Shown here in pieces: positions 12,101 to 22,924 of a stretch of DNA of 64,000 nucleotides. The notes below the pieces were generated by a model. The model had not been told where the DNA came from and did not search any database. It saw nothing but the letters and a program-made list of their open reading frames with translations. The DNA comes from Branchiostoma belcheri. Its lineage: Eukaryota; Chordata; Leptocardii; Amphioxiformes; Branchiostomatidae. How positions within the stretch are numbered: position 1 is the first letter of the stretch; each line of letters begins with the position of its first letter. Location: the NCBI RefSeq assembly GCF_001625305.1, contig NW_017804087.1, positions 1,196,058 to 1,260,057 of the forward strand, in the 5' to 3' direction. The translations under genes were made by a program, and so were the position numbers.

Positions 12101-15100
12101 TGCCCTTGGGAAAGGCACTTTACATAACTTTCCTCACTTAACTCAAGTGAAAATTAGTATTGCCCTGTCCTGTATTTGATTCTATGTGTTGGACACAACA
12201 CCAGCAACAGCTGTCTGTGCCCCACGTGTATTGTATTGTTACAATGTCAATAAATCAAATCAAATCAAAACTGTCAATCAAAACTACACCATGTTTGACA
12301 CATCAAAGTCATTCCAAATGTCAGAAAAACTATCATCTTGTAATCAATAGTATTTATACTCTGTTATTACAAAGATTTATTTTGTTGAGGTCTTGGGTTT
12401 GCTTTCAACTAATATCTCACATCTATAAAGGAAAACTAACTTTCTGAGATGTTTTTCTTCAGAAGCAAAGATGCAGATTGAAGACATGACAGAGACCAAC
12501 CTTGTCGCACTGAGACGGACCATCTATCTGACTGTACAGTCAAGGTGAGTTTGTTTTTCTTACAATCTCTGTTAGCATTGCTAACAATATGTTTCTATGC
12601 TGCAAAATGCATGTAAATATGTATACTGACTACCAGCCATTTTCTCATTTAATCATTTTGTAAAGCAAAGAAACAAATTCTTAACAACTATAGTTTAGAA
12701 GGCAATATTGTGCTATTGTCAAATGATTTCTGAGACAAATGTTTGTTTCTGTTGTTGTTTTTAGCCTGGATTTTGAGGAGTGTGCTCATAAAATGATGAA
12801 GATGGATATCAAGCCTGGACAAGAGGTAGGATGTAGTGTTAACAAGCAAGTGGCCTCCTACTAGTATGTAGTACAATATGTAAACAATCTGGTAATGCAG
12901 TTTCTACATAGATTGCTAGGTGGCGCTGGTGCATTGTGTATAACGTGACCTACAGAACAGAAGACTTACTGACTTGTGTCTCTTGTTTGCAGTATGAGTT
13001 CTGCCACATGATCGTGGACTGTTGTTCCCAGCAGCGCTCGTATGAGAAGTTCTTTGGCCTCCTCGGACAGGTAGGTGCTTTTTTAAAAAACAGAGTTCAA
13101 AAGATCTCATACCTCCATGATATATTTTAACCTTCTAGTATGTCCTCAATTGTAGTTCATGAATTATGCGAATAAAATTGTGACTAACATTACATGTGTC
13201 ATGTTCCGTCATTATATTGTGAACGTGACTTGCAAATGGAAAATATACAACTCCAAAACACAACAAACTTGGAAAAATGATTTTGTATTCCTCCAGCGTT
13301 TCTGTCAGCTGAAGAAAGAGTTTGTAGCGGAGTATGAGAAGATTTTTGTGGAGCAGTACACGACTTGTCATCGCCTGGAGACCAACAAGCTCCGAAACGT
13401 CGCCAAGTTCTTTGGCCACCTGCTCTACACGGACGCCATCCCCTGGACTGTGAGTCAACAGTTCACTACATTTCCACTCCCTCTGGATAGATTAGCTGCT
13501 GCAGTTTGTATGTGGATTGCTAGATGTCGCTGCTGCACTGTGTTCAACGTAACATGATAAGTTATGCCATACATCATTACATGTGCTTGAGTATATCCAC
13601 TGTAATGAGTAGGCAATGTTCACTGCATAGATTAGGTAATGCAGTTTGTACATAGATTGCTAGGTGTCACTGCTGCACTGTACACAACCTGATGTGTTTT
13701 GCAGGTGCTTGAGTGTATCCACCTAAATGAGGAAGAGACAACGTCGTCCAGCCGTATCTTCATCAAGATCCTGTTCCAGGAGCTGTCAGAGTACATGGGG
13801 CTTCAGAAACTCAACGCTCGCTTCAAGGACCAGTAAGACACACTTCTACCTATGTCTCTGAGACATTCCTTGTAAGATTTTTGGCAAGAACATAGAAAAT
13901 CTGCCTGCTCTCTGAACATGTTGTTTTTATGCAGTCAAGGTAATGTAAAGTCATCATCTACATGTATAGAGGTGAGGCATGGTGCTTTTTGAAGTATTGT
14001 TACAGCTTAAGTTTTCAGCCAAGCAAAAAGGGTTACCACTGCTCTTCTATTCATGGTCTAGACAAGGACTGTTTACAATACCAGTTAAAACTGTGAACTG
14101 GCTTATCTGTTTTCCATGGCTCCATTGAGTCAGATCAGTTTCAGACTCATGAAATGTGATACTTTGCTACATTTTTGTTTGTTTGAAGTACATGTACCCC
14201 TATCTGCCCACAGGTTCTACACCCCGTACTTTGAAGGCCTGTTCCCCAGAGACAATCCCCGGAACACACGCTTCTCCATCAACTTCTTCACTTCTATTGG
14301 TCTGGGAGGCCTCACGTAAGTCACGAATACAAATTGTTGAACACATTTCTTGCTACCTACTGTAAATCATGAAACTTTCACTTTGTTTTAGTTGACCTTT
14401 GCCTCCACTGCGAATATGACTATTGTATTACAGATTGTTTCAACTGTGGAAAAAATTGTGTATTTTTCTGTCTATGTCTCTATATGTTTTCCCACTGGCA
14501 TCTGAACAACAGATTCCCTAACTTCTTGCTGGCTTTTGGCCAACTCGTGGCCAGCTTCTGGGACTAACTCTTGGCCAACTTCTGGGACCAAACTTCCTGT
14601 ATCTGACATTTTGCAGTCTGTAATTAGGGAATTTCCCACCCATGTGCTGTCACATTTACAAACACACAACCAAACACACGCACACAAAACAATATTTAAC
14701 CTGAGTTGAACTGTTCCCCCAGTGATGAGCTGCGTGAACACCTGAAGAACGCCCCTAAGCTGATCATGCAGCAGACACAGGAGGTGGAATCCTCCGACTC
14801 CTCCAGCTCGGACAGCGACAGCGATAGTGACAGCGACAGCTCCTCAGACAGCAGCAGTGGCAGCAGCAGTGACAGCAGTGACTCAGGTCAGGCCTAACCT
14901 ACAGCCTTTGAACCTTTAGCTATTGACCTAAACTTTAGCCATCAACTTCCAAACCTTTAGCCATTGACCTTCTAACCTTTAGCCATTGACCATCCTAACC
15001 TGTAATAGACCAATGCCATGATCATTGTAAAACCAGTAAATTGTGTTTAATATTGTGTCATTACTAGTAGTTTCAAGTCAGTTTTATTGTTCTTTTGTCT

Positions 15101-16334
15101 TTGCTTTCTGCTGTAAAAACTGTTCATAAGCCATGTTGTTTAGACACTTTTTCGTGTACAGTATCATGAAAATGTGGAGAAAGATGGATAAGTCATGAAA
15201 TAAACAGTGTTAGTATCTAGTATCAATATATTGATTGTTCCTTCATCAGGGAGTTCTTCGGATTCTGACTCAGAAGACGACAAAAAGAAGAAGAAAAAGA
15301 AAGCCAAAGATAAAAGGGAGACAGTAAGACAAGACAAGGACAAGGGGAAGAGAAGAAAAGACACCCCAAGTCCTGACACTGCCAGGAACAGGGAACCTCC
15401 CAAGGCTACGCAAAGAAGAGAAACGGAGACAAGAAACGACCGCTACGATCGGGCGCGGGAAGAGGAACGTGACTACAGAGAGAGGGAGCAGTACCAGGAG
15501 CGGGAGTTCGTACGGAGACGGGACCAGCCGTACTACGATTACGACGCGCCGGATGAAAGAGACGAGGAGAGGTACGAACCACGCGACCACCGGGGGAGGG
15601 ACGTGGTCAAGTACCGAGAAGAGGACCAAAGAGCCTGGAGAGAGGACGGAGAGAGAGAAGACAGAAGGAGGGAGCAGCGGAGAGGGAGGGGAGACGAGTG
15701 GGAGGGCGACAGGAACAGAGACTACGATCGAGGGAGGGAGAGAGAGTGGGGGGAGAGAAGTAGGGAACGAGGGAGGGAAGAGAGAACAGAACGAGAGACA
15801 GGCAGGTCCGGAAGGGAGAGAAGAGATGAGAGAGAGCAGGATGACAGCAGGGATTGGGGGAGGGGGGAGGATAGAAGAATAGAAGAGAGCCGGAGGGAGA
15901 GATACGAGGAACGAGGGGGAAGGAGAAGCGAGGAAGAGAGGAATGAATACCCTCGGGAGGGGAGAGGGAGAAGGGTGGAGGAAAGGGAGGATTATTACGA
16001 TTCCTATGACAGAGAGAGGGGGAGAGAGGATGGACGAACGAGGAAGGCTAGAGAGGAAGAAGTGGAAGAGACATATGATAGAGGGAGGGGAGAAATGAGG
16101 AGGAACGAGGGCGGGACTACCGAGACAGAGGTGAGGACAAGGAAAACCCGGCGCGCTCGCAGCTCCAAGTCACCCGAACCCAGACGCAATAAACGCAAGT
16201 ACGAAGAGCAGTACGCTGATAAATACAGTGAAAGGGACAGAGGAAGGAGTGATAGAAGGAGAGAAGTAGAAAGGGATGAGTATGACAGGAGGGAGATGGA
16301 TAGGGATGAATATGACTCCAGACGTAGAAGATAA
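6180..16334 (+). CDS. CWC22: Pre-mRNA-splicing factor CWC22 homologue, complete
   Basis: CWC22 is a nuclear spliceosome component that binds eIF4A3 and is needed for splicing and for exon junction complex deposition. Twenty exons: 6180-6190, 6763-6895, 7273-7742, 8106-8315, 8444-8626, 8986-9114, 9551-9719, 9950-10003, 10472-10607, 10822-11028, 11237-11299, 11888-11992, 12463-12544, 12765-12825, 12993-13070, 13297-13449, 13705-13832, 14214-14315, 14723-14886, 15250-16334. The sum is 3723 nt, 1240 aa plus stop; human CWC22 is 908 aa. Residues about 50-300 are RS/RD-rich. [13 protein letters not shown] falls near 320, the MIF4G domain at about 340-570, an acidic linker at about 590-625, the MA3 domain at about 635-750 and the [20 protein letters not shown] block near 815. 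After a Ser/Asp run the last exon adds about 360 residues rich in Arg, Glu and Asp, which accounts for the extra length. Failure to splice exon 19 would end the protein after GQA at 14897, so a form lacking the charged tail is possible. Confidence 0.97.
11390..11887 (+). repeat. Tandem array of partial exon-12 copies with AGTAGTAC minisatellite (CWC22 intron 11)
   Basis: Immediately before exon 12 the intron carries four degenerate copies of its acceptor and first 40 or so coding bases, at about 11400, 11517, 11638 and 11753. They are separated by (AGTAGTAC)n-like runs in a unit of roughly 115 bp. Each copy begins with CAG then GAAATCCTGGATGAGTC or a variant, matching the true exon at 11888. 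The later copies run into ACAATATAAGTACAG, which puts a TAA in frame just before a GTACAG that could act as a donor. If used, these copies would be poison exons. The minus-strand reading frames here are only the minisatellite read in reverse. Confidence 0.9.
12015..12271 (+). mobile_element. tRNA-derived SINE in CWC22 intron 12
   Basis: The element starts with a tRNA-like head: an A-box-like TAGCGCAACAGCAGAGTGC and a B-box-like GGTCCCGGGCTCGAGTCC. It has a 3' body and a short (AAATC)n tail ending near 12271. It is flanked by a 9-bp direct repeat TGTCAATCA at 12006-12014 and 12272-12280, as expected for target-primed insertion. Related head sequence occurs at 26476-26507. Confidence 0.88.
13487..13731 (+). 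repeat. Tandem duplication taking in the 5' end of CWC22 exon 17
   Basis: A unit of about 142 bp occurs twice. The first, 13487-13590, ends with a degenerate copy of the exon-17 start (TGCTTGAGTATATCCACTG). The second, 13629-13731, ends in the true exon 17, which starts at 13705. The intronic half (GCAGTTTGT, GGATTGCTAGATGTC and TGCTGCACTG or variants) also occurs once in intron 14 at about 12895-12955. The degenerate copy lacks the CAG|G acceptor, having ACATGTG there, so it is probably not spliced. Confidence 0.8.
14905..15002. repeat. Short tandem repeat, period about 20-25 bp
   Basis: About four to five degenerate units of AACCTTTAGCCATTGACCTT lie in CWC22 intron 19, just after the alternative stop at 14897. 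Confidence 0.8.
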
Positions 16335-16354
16335 AACACACTAGGTCTCTACAG

Positions 16355-16434
16355 TTAACCTTCAGCCTGATATAGTTGCCGTTTGGCACATAATTTGTAT
16401 AGGTTATGGGGTTAAGCAGCAGGGAGAAGGTTAA
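16355..16434. mobile_element. 80-bp TTAA-flanked mini-element in the CWC22 3'UTR
   Basis: The sequence begins TTAACCTTCAGC and ends CAGGGAGAAGGTTAA, so CCTTC/GAAGG inverted ends are bounded by TTAA on both sides. A second copy of nearly the same length is at 34290-34370. TTAA target sites are typical of piggyBac-type elements; with no transposase present this would be a non-autonomous copy. Confidence 0.75.
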
Positions 16435-16438
16435 TAAA
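16433..16438 (+). terminator. Probable CWC22 polyadenylation signal AATAAA
   Basis: AATAAA lies about 100 bp after the CWC22 stop codon. Its first two bases are the last two of the TTAA end of the mini-element at 16355-16434, so insertion of that element may have created or altered the signal. Confidence 0.65.
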
Positions 16439-16439
16439 G

Positions 16440-17634
16440 CTCAATTGTAAGCACAACATGTAAGATACCAAATGTGACATATACTGCCATAAGTCATGAT
16501 ATGGGCCCAGTGTCATATACTGGTATTGTACGATCGTTGTATGATCGCAAACTGGGACAGTCACGCATGTGTCATGCAAAATTCAGCTGTCTTGTAACGA
16601 AAAGGTTGTCACTGCCTGCTTGGCAATTCTATGCCATCAAAATCATACAGTGACTTACGACAAGTCTGACCACCCCACAAGCAAAGCTGTTGCTGTAGCA
16701 GACCCAATGTTGTAGGCTTACATTATGTAGCAAGTGGCAGGATGATTCCTGTGGCAGAATATCCTGTGAAACTCAGGCATACAGGTCGGTAGACATCCCA
16801 GCTGATACACAGTCACAAAACTACAGTAACTCCTGATATTCTCCAAACTAAGTTTGGCATTTTGCACTGAATAGAGGTCTACCTCTTTGCAAATACTGCT
16901 GTTCTGTATATTCCTTGGTCAATTATAGCTACTTTGTAAGTGTACTCTGCTATTAACTACATGTGTATGAATACAGTTTTGTGTGCCTAGAATTCTTTGA
17001 ATGTAGTTAAAATGGTGGTGGATTTGAGATGATGGGGAGGGGGGTGCACTATGAAGTTGATGCTGTATTTTCTGACTGAAATCAAGATCACTCATCTACA
17101 TTGTATATACACCAGGAGTGTACCATTGAGGACCATGGGGTGTGTTTGAACAGCTGATGCCGATTTATTTCTTGGTCATAATTTTCTGCATATGATTGTT
17201 TCTTGCCTATGTATTCTCTATTTCATAACTTAATGCTCATACGTTACTTTCATGGCCCATACTGTACAGTTTTTGTTACTACTGTGTATTTTCACAATAC
17301 TTGTACCTGCCCCCCACCAACATGTAATGGTTTGTCCCTAGCAGACACCAGTGACTTGTGTAATATGACAATGAAGTTAACTTTGCCAACTTAAACAATA
17401 CATACAAAATGTCACAACAAAATCTTGGTGAGTGTTCTTTTTTCAAGAATGAGGTATACTAACTCTTCCCTATTTAAGATTACGTATAGATGCAATTGTG
17501 TCGTTTTTTTGTCTGCAATGATAACTTAGCTATACTTGACAACAAGAGTCAACAAAGTTACCGTATCATATGATGTGAACAGAAGACAAGTGACTAATAC
17601 AATACAGCAGCCAAGTAAAGGGAACAACTTTTTT
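16440..17634. other. Intergenic region between convergent CWC22 and the C2-like gene
   Basis: About 1.2 kb without a supported gene or clear repeat. It may hold longer 3'UTR of either neighbour. Confidence 0.5.
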
Positions 17635-17640
17635 TTTATT
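17635..17640 (-). terminator. Possible polyadenylation signal for the 18045-22450 gene
   Basis: AATAAA on the minus strand, about 405 bp downstream of the stop codon at 18045, next to an A-rich run. It is a candidate only. Confidence 0.4.
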
Positions 17641-18044
17641 ATTTTCATCTTATTTTCAAAAACCAAGCCCTGAATAGAGCTAGAGGCAGAAAAACAACTG
17701 CCAAACAAACCTGGTTTAACGGTTGTCAGTTTTGTGTGATGGGTAAGGCTAGATCATAAGTTACAAGGCATAAGGCAAAATCGACATGCAAACTGTGGTA
17801 TGCAACAATTACTGCATTTTGTTTCTTTTTAGATAACACAGTTGCCATAACCAAACAGAAATGGCATAATATTTTTCCTCCAGGTATGCCTGCTTTGCTT
17901 GTTACTTATTATGGTACTTTTGTGGCATAATGTTAAAGTTTAACAACCATGAAACAGTTTAACAACCATGAAAGAAGTCAACTGTGCAGACGATTCAGTT
18001 GTGCAGAGATTTATGACTGCATTACTTCAGCCCTGCACACAACT

Positions 18045-21000
18045 TCAGGGCGGTCCTGTTGACTCTAGAACCTTTGGTGCCTCCTCCAAGGCCACCCGAC
18101 AGATGTCGTCGATCAACCATCGCCTGATGAACGTAGCCCGCCTGTCCTCTTCATCCAATAGACACTCAGTTGTCTTGTGAATCTGGTTCAGTTCCTGTAG
18201 GCTCAAACCTTCCATCTCAGGCAGCTCGTAGTGAGTGTAGTCTGGAACCTTAGCAAACAGGTTCTTGAGGATGGTGTTCTCCTTTGTATGTGGGGCGGCA
18301 GCCTCCAGCTTAGCCATGAGAGTGTTGGCATAGTCGAACAACTCTTTGGAATACGCTCTCTTGGGAATCAGGTCTTCCCATAGTTCACGAATGCAGGACA
18401 TCATGTCAAGGCATAGCGGGTCAGTGAACTGTGGTGGGGGTTGATCGGCTGTGGCCTTGCTGTTGTCCTTTTTCATAAAGCTGACCAACTGGCGAAACCT
18501 GGATGGACGCTCGCTCTTTGGTTTGGCATGGCCGGCATCGCCGTCTCCGTTTGTGAGAGACTTGTCTGTTGCTGAGATAGTTGGCGAGAGTGACGTAGAG
18601 CTGTTTGTCGATGAAGTCGCAGATTTTAGCTTTGTGCACTCCACACATCCGCAAGGGGGCACTGTAGGCTTGTCCTGGCCGGTCTCGCCCGGTTTCTCTT
18701 CCTCAGCTGTCTGTACGGCGGTCTTCGGGGCAAGTTGAGACTCCTTCTTGTCTGAGGAGCTCTTTAGCTGGCCTTCAATGGCAACTGTTTCTTCGTTTGT
18801 AGCGTCAGAAGCCTCTGCTAAATAGGAAATAACACACTCAGCTGCAGGTACTAAAAACTTCAGTAAAAGCATTTCAAATGACACATAAACATGTTAAATG
18901 ATTAGCTGAAGTCTAGTCGCTGATTAATCCAAACACGCAGTATTATATATAAAGAACATACATTAGACATCTCCTACCTTCTCCCTGAGCAGACTTTGTC
19001 ATCCCGCCTTCCTTCTTTGTGATGAAGCCGAACAGCTTATAGATCCGGCTTGGCCTCACATCCTCCTCACCATTTGCTGGGGTCTTTGTTGTTGAAGTAG
19101 AGCTTGGTGAGGCAGTTGTTGAGCCATTTGGAGCCGTAGGCTTGCAGTGTGCGCTGTCTCCGCCAGAGGGCGATGTAGGCTCATCTCGTCCACTCTTGTC
19201 CAGTTCAGTTTCTCCCTCAGTTTTCTGGGACGCGGACTTCGGGGCAAGTTGAGACTCCTTCTTGTCTGAGGAGCTCTTCAGTTGGCCTTCAATGGCAACT
19301 GTTTCTTCGTTTGTAGCGTTAGAAGCATCTGCTAAATAGGAAATAACACACTCAATTGCCATGACCGTTGCTACAAGCACCTCAGGCGTTTCAAACGCAT
19401 AAATATAAATGATTAGCTGAAGTCTGTAGTCACTGATTTAGTAATTCCATACCAACAGAAAATTGAGAAATCTACAAAACTTTGCTAACAGTTACATGTA
19501 CAGTAGACATCTCCTACCTTCTCCCTCGGCAGACTTTGTCGTCCCTCCTCCCTTCTTTGCAATGAAGCCGAACAACTGTCGGACTCGGCTCAGGCTCACA
19601 TCCCCCTCTCCATTTGCCGGGGTCTGAGTTGTTGTTGAAGTAGAGCTTGGTGAGGCAGTCGTTGTTGAGCCATTTGGAGCTGAAGCCGTAGGCTTGCAGT
19701 GTGAGCTGTCTCCGCCAGAGGGCGATGTAGGCTCATCACGTCCACTCTTGTCCAGTTCAGTCTCTCCCTCATTTGTCTGGGAGGTGGTCTTCAGGGCAAG
19801 TTGAGACTCCTTCTTGTCTGAGGAGCTCTTCAGCTGGCCTTCAATGGCAACTGTTTCTTCGTTTGTAGCGTCAGAAGCGTCTGTGCAACCTAAATAGAAA
19901 ATAACACACTCAACATTGCCATGACCCTCGCTACAGGCACTAAAGGCATTTCAAATAACCCTTAAATATAAATGATTAGCTGAAGTCTGTAGTCACTGAT
20001 TTAGTAATTCCATACCAACAGAAAAGGACAGAAAACTTTGCTACGAGTTTTGCCCACACCGACAACTAACATGCCCTAACACTATACTAGTGCTGCACTG
20101 CTGCTACTACTACTATTACTATACCACTACTACAATAAAATCTTGACTTCTCCTACCTTCTCCCTGGGCAGACTTTGCCGTCCCTCCGCCCTTCTTTGAG
20201 ATGAAGCTAAACAACTGTCGGACCCGGCTTAGGCTCACATCCCTCTCTTTATTTGTGGGGGTCTCTGTTGGTGTTGAAGCAGAACTTGGCGAGACAGTTG
20301 TTGAGCCATTTGGAGCTGAAGCCGTAGGCTTGCAGTGTGTGCTGTCTCTGCTAGAGGGCGATGTAGGCTCATCCCATCCGCTCTTGTCCACTTCAGTCTC
20401 TCCCTCAGTTGTCTGGGAGGTGGTCTTCGACTCCTTTTGATCCAAGGAGTTCTTTGGTCCATCTTCAGTTACACCTTTTTCTTCATTTGTCTTGTCAGGA
20501 GACTTTGTGGAACCTTAGATAGAAAATTTAGCACATCTTAGTTGCTGGTTGTTTAATACTTTGTCTATATAGACTATTGTGTGGCAAAGGTGTGGATTCG
20601 TTGAACTCTTGTTTCTAATGCTGTGGTAAATAAAGAACATACATTAAACATCTCCTACCTTCTCCCTGGGCAGACTTTGTCGTCCCGTCTTCCTTCCTTG
20701 CGATGAAGCCGAACAGCTTATAGATCCGGCCTGGCCTCACATCCTCCTCACCATTTGCCAGGGTCTGTGTTGTTGTTGAAGTAGAACTTGGCGAGGCAGT
20801 TGTTGAGCCATTAGGAGCTGAAGCCGTAGGCTTGCAGTGTGCGCTGTCTCCGCTAGAGGGCGATGTAGGCTCATCCCGTCCGGATCCACTCTTGCTCAGT
20901 TCAGTCTCTCCCTCAGTTGTCTGGGAGGGTGTCTTCGACTCCTTTTGCTCCAAGGAGTTCTTTGGTCCTTCTTCAGTTACAACTTTTTCTTCCTTCGTCT

Positions 21001-22450
21001 TGTCAGAAGGCTTTGTGGAATCTTAGATAGAAAATTTAAGCACATCTTTAGTCACTGGTTGTTACTTTTCCTACTGGTATGTTATTTCCATAGTAACTAA
21101 GACTATTGTGTGCCGAAGGTATGTGTTCATTGAACTCTTGTTTCTAATGCTGTACCAACAGGATCTTGGAATTGAAAGTAATCTACTTTATAAACATCAA
21201 CTTGAAGATAGACAAGAATGTCTTCATGATTTCCCAACGAGGCTTCTTTCTTTACTCATCGAACTCAGAATTTCGAAAATCGAACTCGTCGAACTTGCCA
21301 TCGAACCCTTTACAACAGAATACGGTCTAAAAATGTTTGTACCAAGCTTCAACGGACAGAAACATTTCGGGCAGAGTTCAGAAACTACGGTACATCAAAC
21401 ATGTCCACATGTCCTACCTCCTTCATCAGTGGACTTGATCGTCTCACTCTTCTTCTTTGCGACAAAGCCGAATAACGTACGAATCCGGCTCGGTTTGACA
21501 TCCCCGGCTCCGTTCGTTGTGGTTGAACTCGGGGAGCCGCTTGTTGCACCTGTCGACGCAGGTCTACACTCTGTGTTGTCTCCGCTAGATGGCGCTGGGA
21601 GCTTGTCCTGGACGCTCGTGTCCAGTTTCTCTGCACCAGCCGCCTGACAGGTGGTCTCTGCTGTCACATCACGGGCCTTCAGCTCAGCTGAGCTCTCCGG
21701 GCGGACTTCAGGTTTGGCGTTCTCCTTAGAAGGCGGAGTGGGGCCTGAACGGAAATTGTCAAAACATATTTTATGTTTTTATATGCATCAAACCACTGTT
21801 TCTTTGTGGATAATTACTAGTCCCATGACCACAGCGATACCTTAAAGTTGATATAAACATTGTAAAAGTTCGTGGCAACCTAAAGGTCTGGGCGTCAACA
21901 AACAAACAAACATTCAGAACTTCAGAAAATAGAGTAGACTCCTCATACCTGTCTCCTGTGTGGTTTTCCTTTCCACTTTGAGACCCTTCACAGCTACGGT
22001 CGCCTCCAGTAAAGACACGTTCTTGTCTTGTCGTCCCTTCTTGGGTGGATCGAAGACATACCAATCCTTCACCAGTACTGGCCCGTCTTCCTGTAGTGCC
22101 CGAGTAGGGTCCAGGGTAGTAACCCCGATCGTTTTCACTTTACATTTCTTCTTTCTCTGCAACTCGACTCTCACCTTTTTCTTCTCTTCTGGTACAGAAT
22201 CTGCGAACTCAGCTGTAAAGTCCCAGTCATGGGTGGCGACTTTCTTCCAGGCCGTTCGGCGTTTCTTCTTGTTGTAGCAGATCACCAAGCGATACTTCGC
22301 CTTTTCTGCCACACTGACGGTGTGGATTCCCACACTCAGGTTTGCTCCGCGGCCGCCGTCTCTGTTTCTCCCCAGCAGGGTAAGGGTCTGGAAACACGCC
22401 AGAAAGGCGGCCGCGCCTCTGTGAAAGACATTCGGTCGACTGCGATCCAT
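18045..22450 (-). CDS. Unrecognised protein with C2-like N-terminus and a tandem array of homologous exons
   Basis: Seven minus-strand exons: 21949-22450, 21418-21744, 20659-21021, 20157-20513, 19518-19889, 18978-19331, 18045-18817. The sum is 3048 nt, 1015 aa plus stop. Every internal junction is phase 1. The start MDRSRPNVFHRG at 22450 opens exon 1. Residues about 38-165 look like a C2-type beta sandwich (alternating strands, KYRLVICYN, WDFTAEF, VLVKDWYVFDP) without an obvious calcium-binding Asp set. Exons 2-6 and the start of exon 7 are homologous modules of about 110-125 residues. They are low-complexity Ser/Thr/Pro/Glu-rich and end in a motif like RIYKLFGFITKKEGG then TKSAQGEG. The last three modules also share a start NEETVAIEGQLKSSSDKKES. 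Exon 7 then adds about 150 residues of probable helix from DPLCLDMMSCIREL to LESTGPP. The low-complexity linkers and repeated basic motif suggest a scaffold or membrane-proximal role, which is inference. I do not know the family. Confidence 0.82.
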
Positions 22451-22924
22451 TTTTCTCAAGTAAAATGGTTATTATTAACGGTTTCAAACACCGCAAGTTT
22501 AGCACCGTAATACTAATACGGTTCTCTGTGGCTATATGCAATGTTGTGTTTTGTTGTTCTACAACGTGGTTACTATATATAATGCCGTTCCAGAACGTGA
22601 TGTGACAATACCTTTGATGTTGACCTTGAGATGCGCCATAGACAACTTTGCGATGCTTCAGCGTGGTTCCATTGTCATTATGTTATGACGTTATTATATT
22701 GTTGTTATTCTCAGTCTACGTTCGGCAAAATTTGTGCCGCGAATGTACTATTATAGTATTAAGTAAATCTTTTTGAACGGTTAACAGTTATCTTTGTTCA
22801 AGACTTCACATTGAAATATGAAGAGGAAGCTAAAAGAATTTTAAGAAAGCGCACAATTACAAGTCTATACAGCTTCGTCAACTGAAATATGAATTAACGT
22901 TGTCAAATTAGACCATTGTCTGTT

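Noticed and set aside
15164-16389. Open frames antisense and in alternate frame to the last CWC22 exon
   Set aside because: Shadows of the Arg/Glu/Asp-rich tail; purine-rich coding gives open frames on the other strand.
16117-16389. Minus-strand open frame overlapping the CWC22 stop and 3'UTR
   Set aside because: Antisense shadow plus mini-element sequence; no start context or homology.
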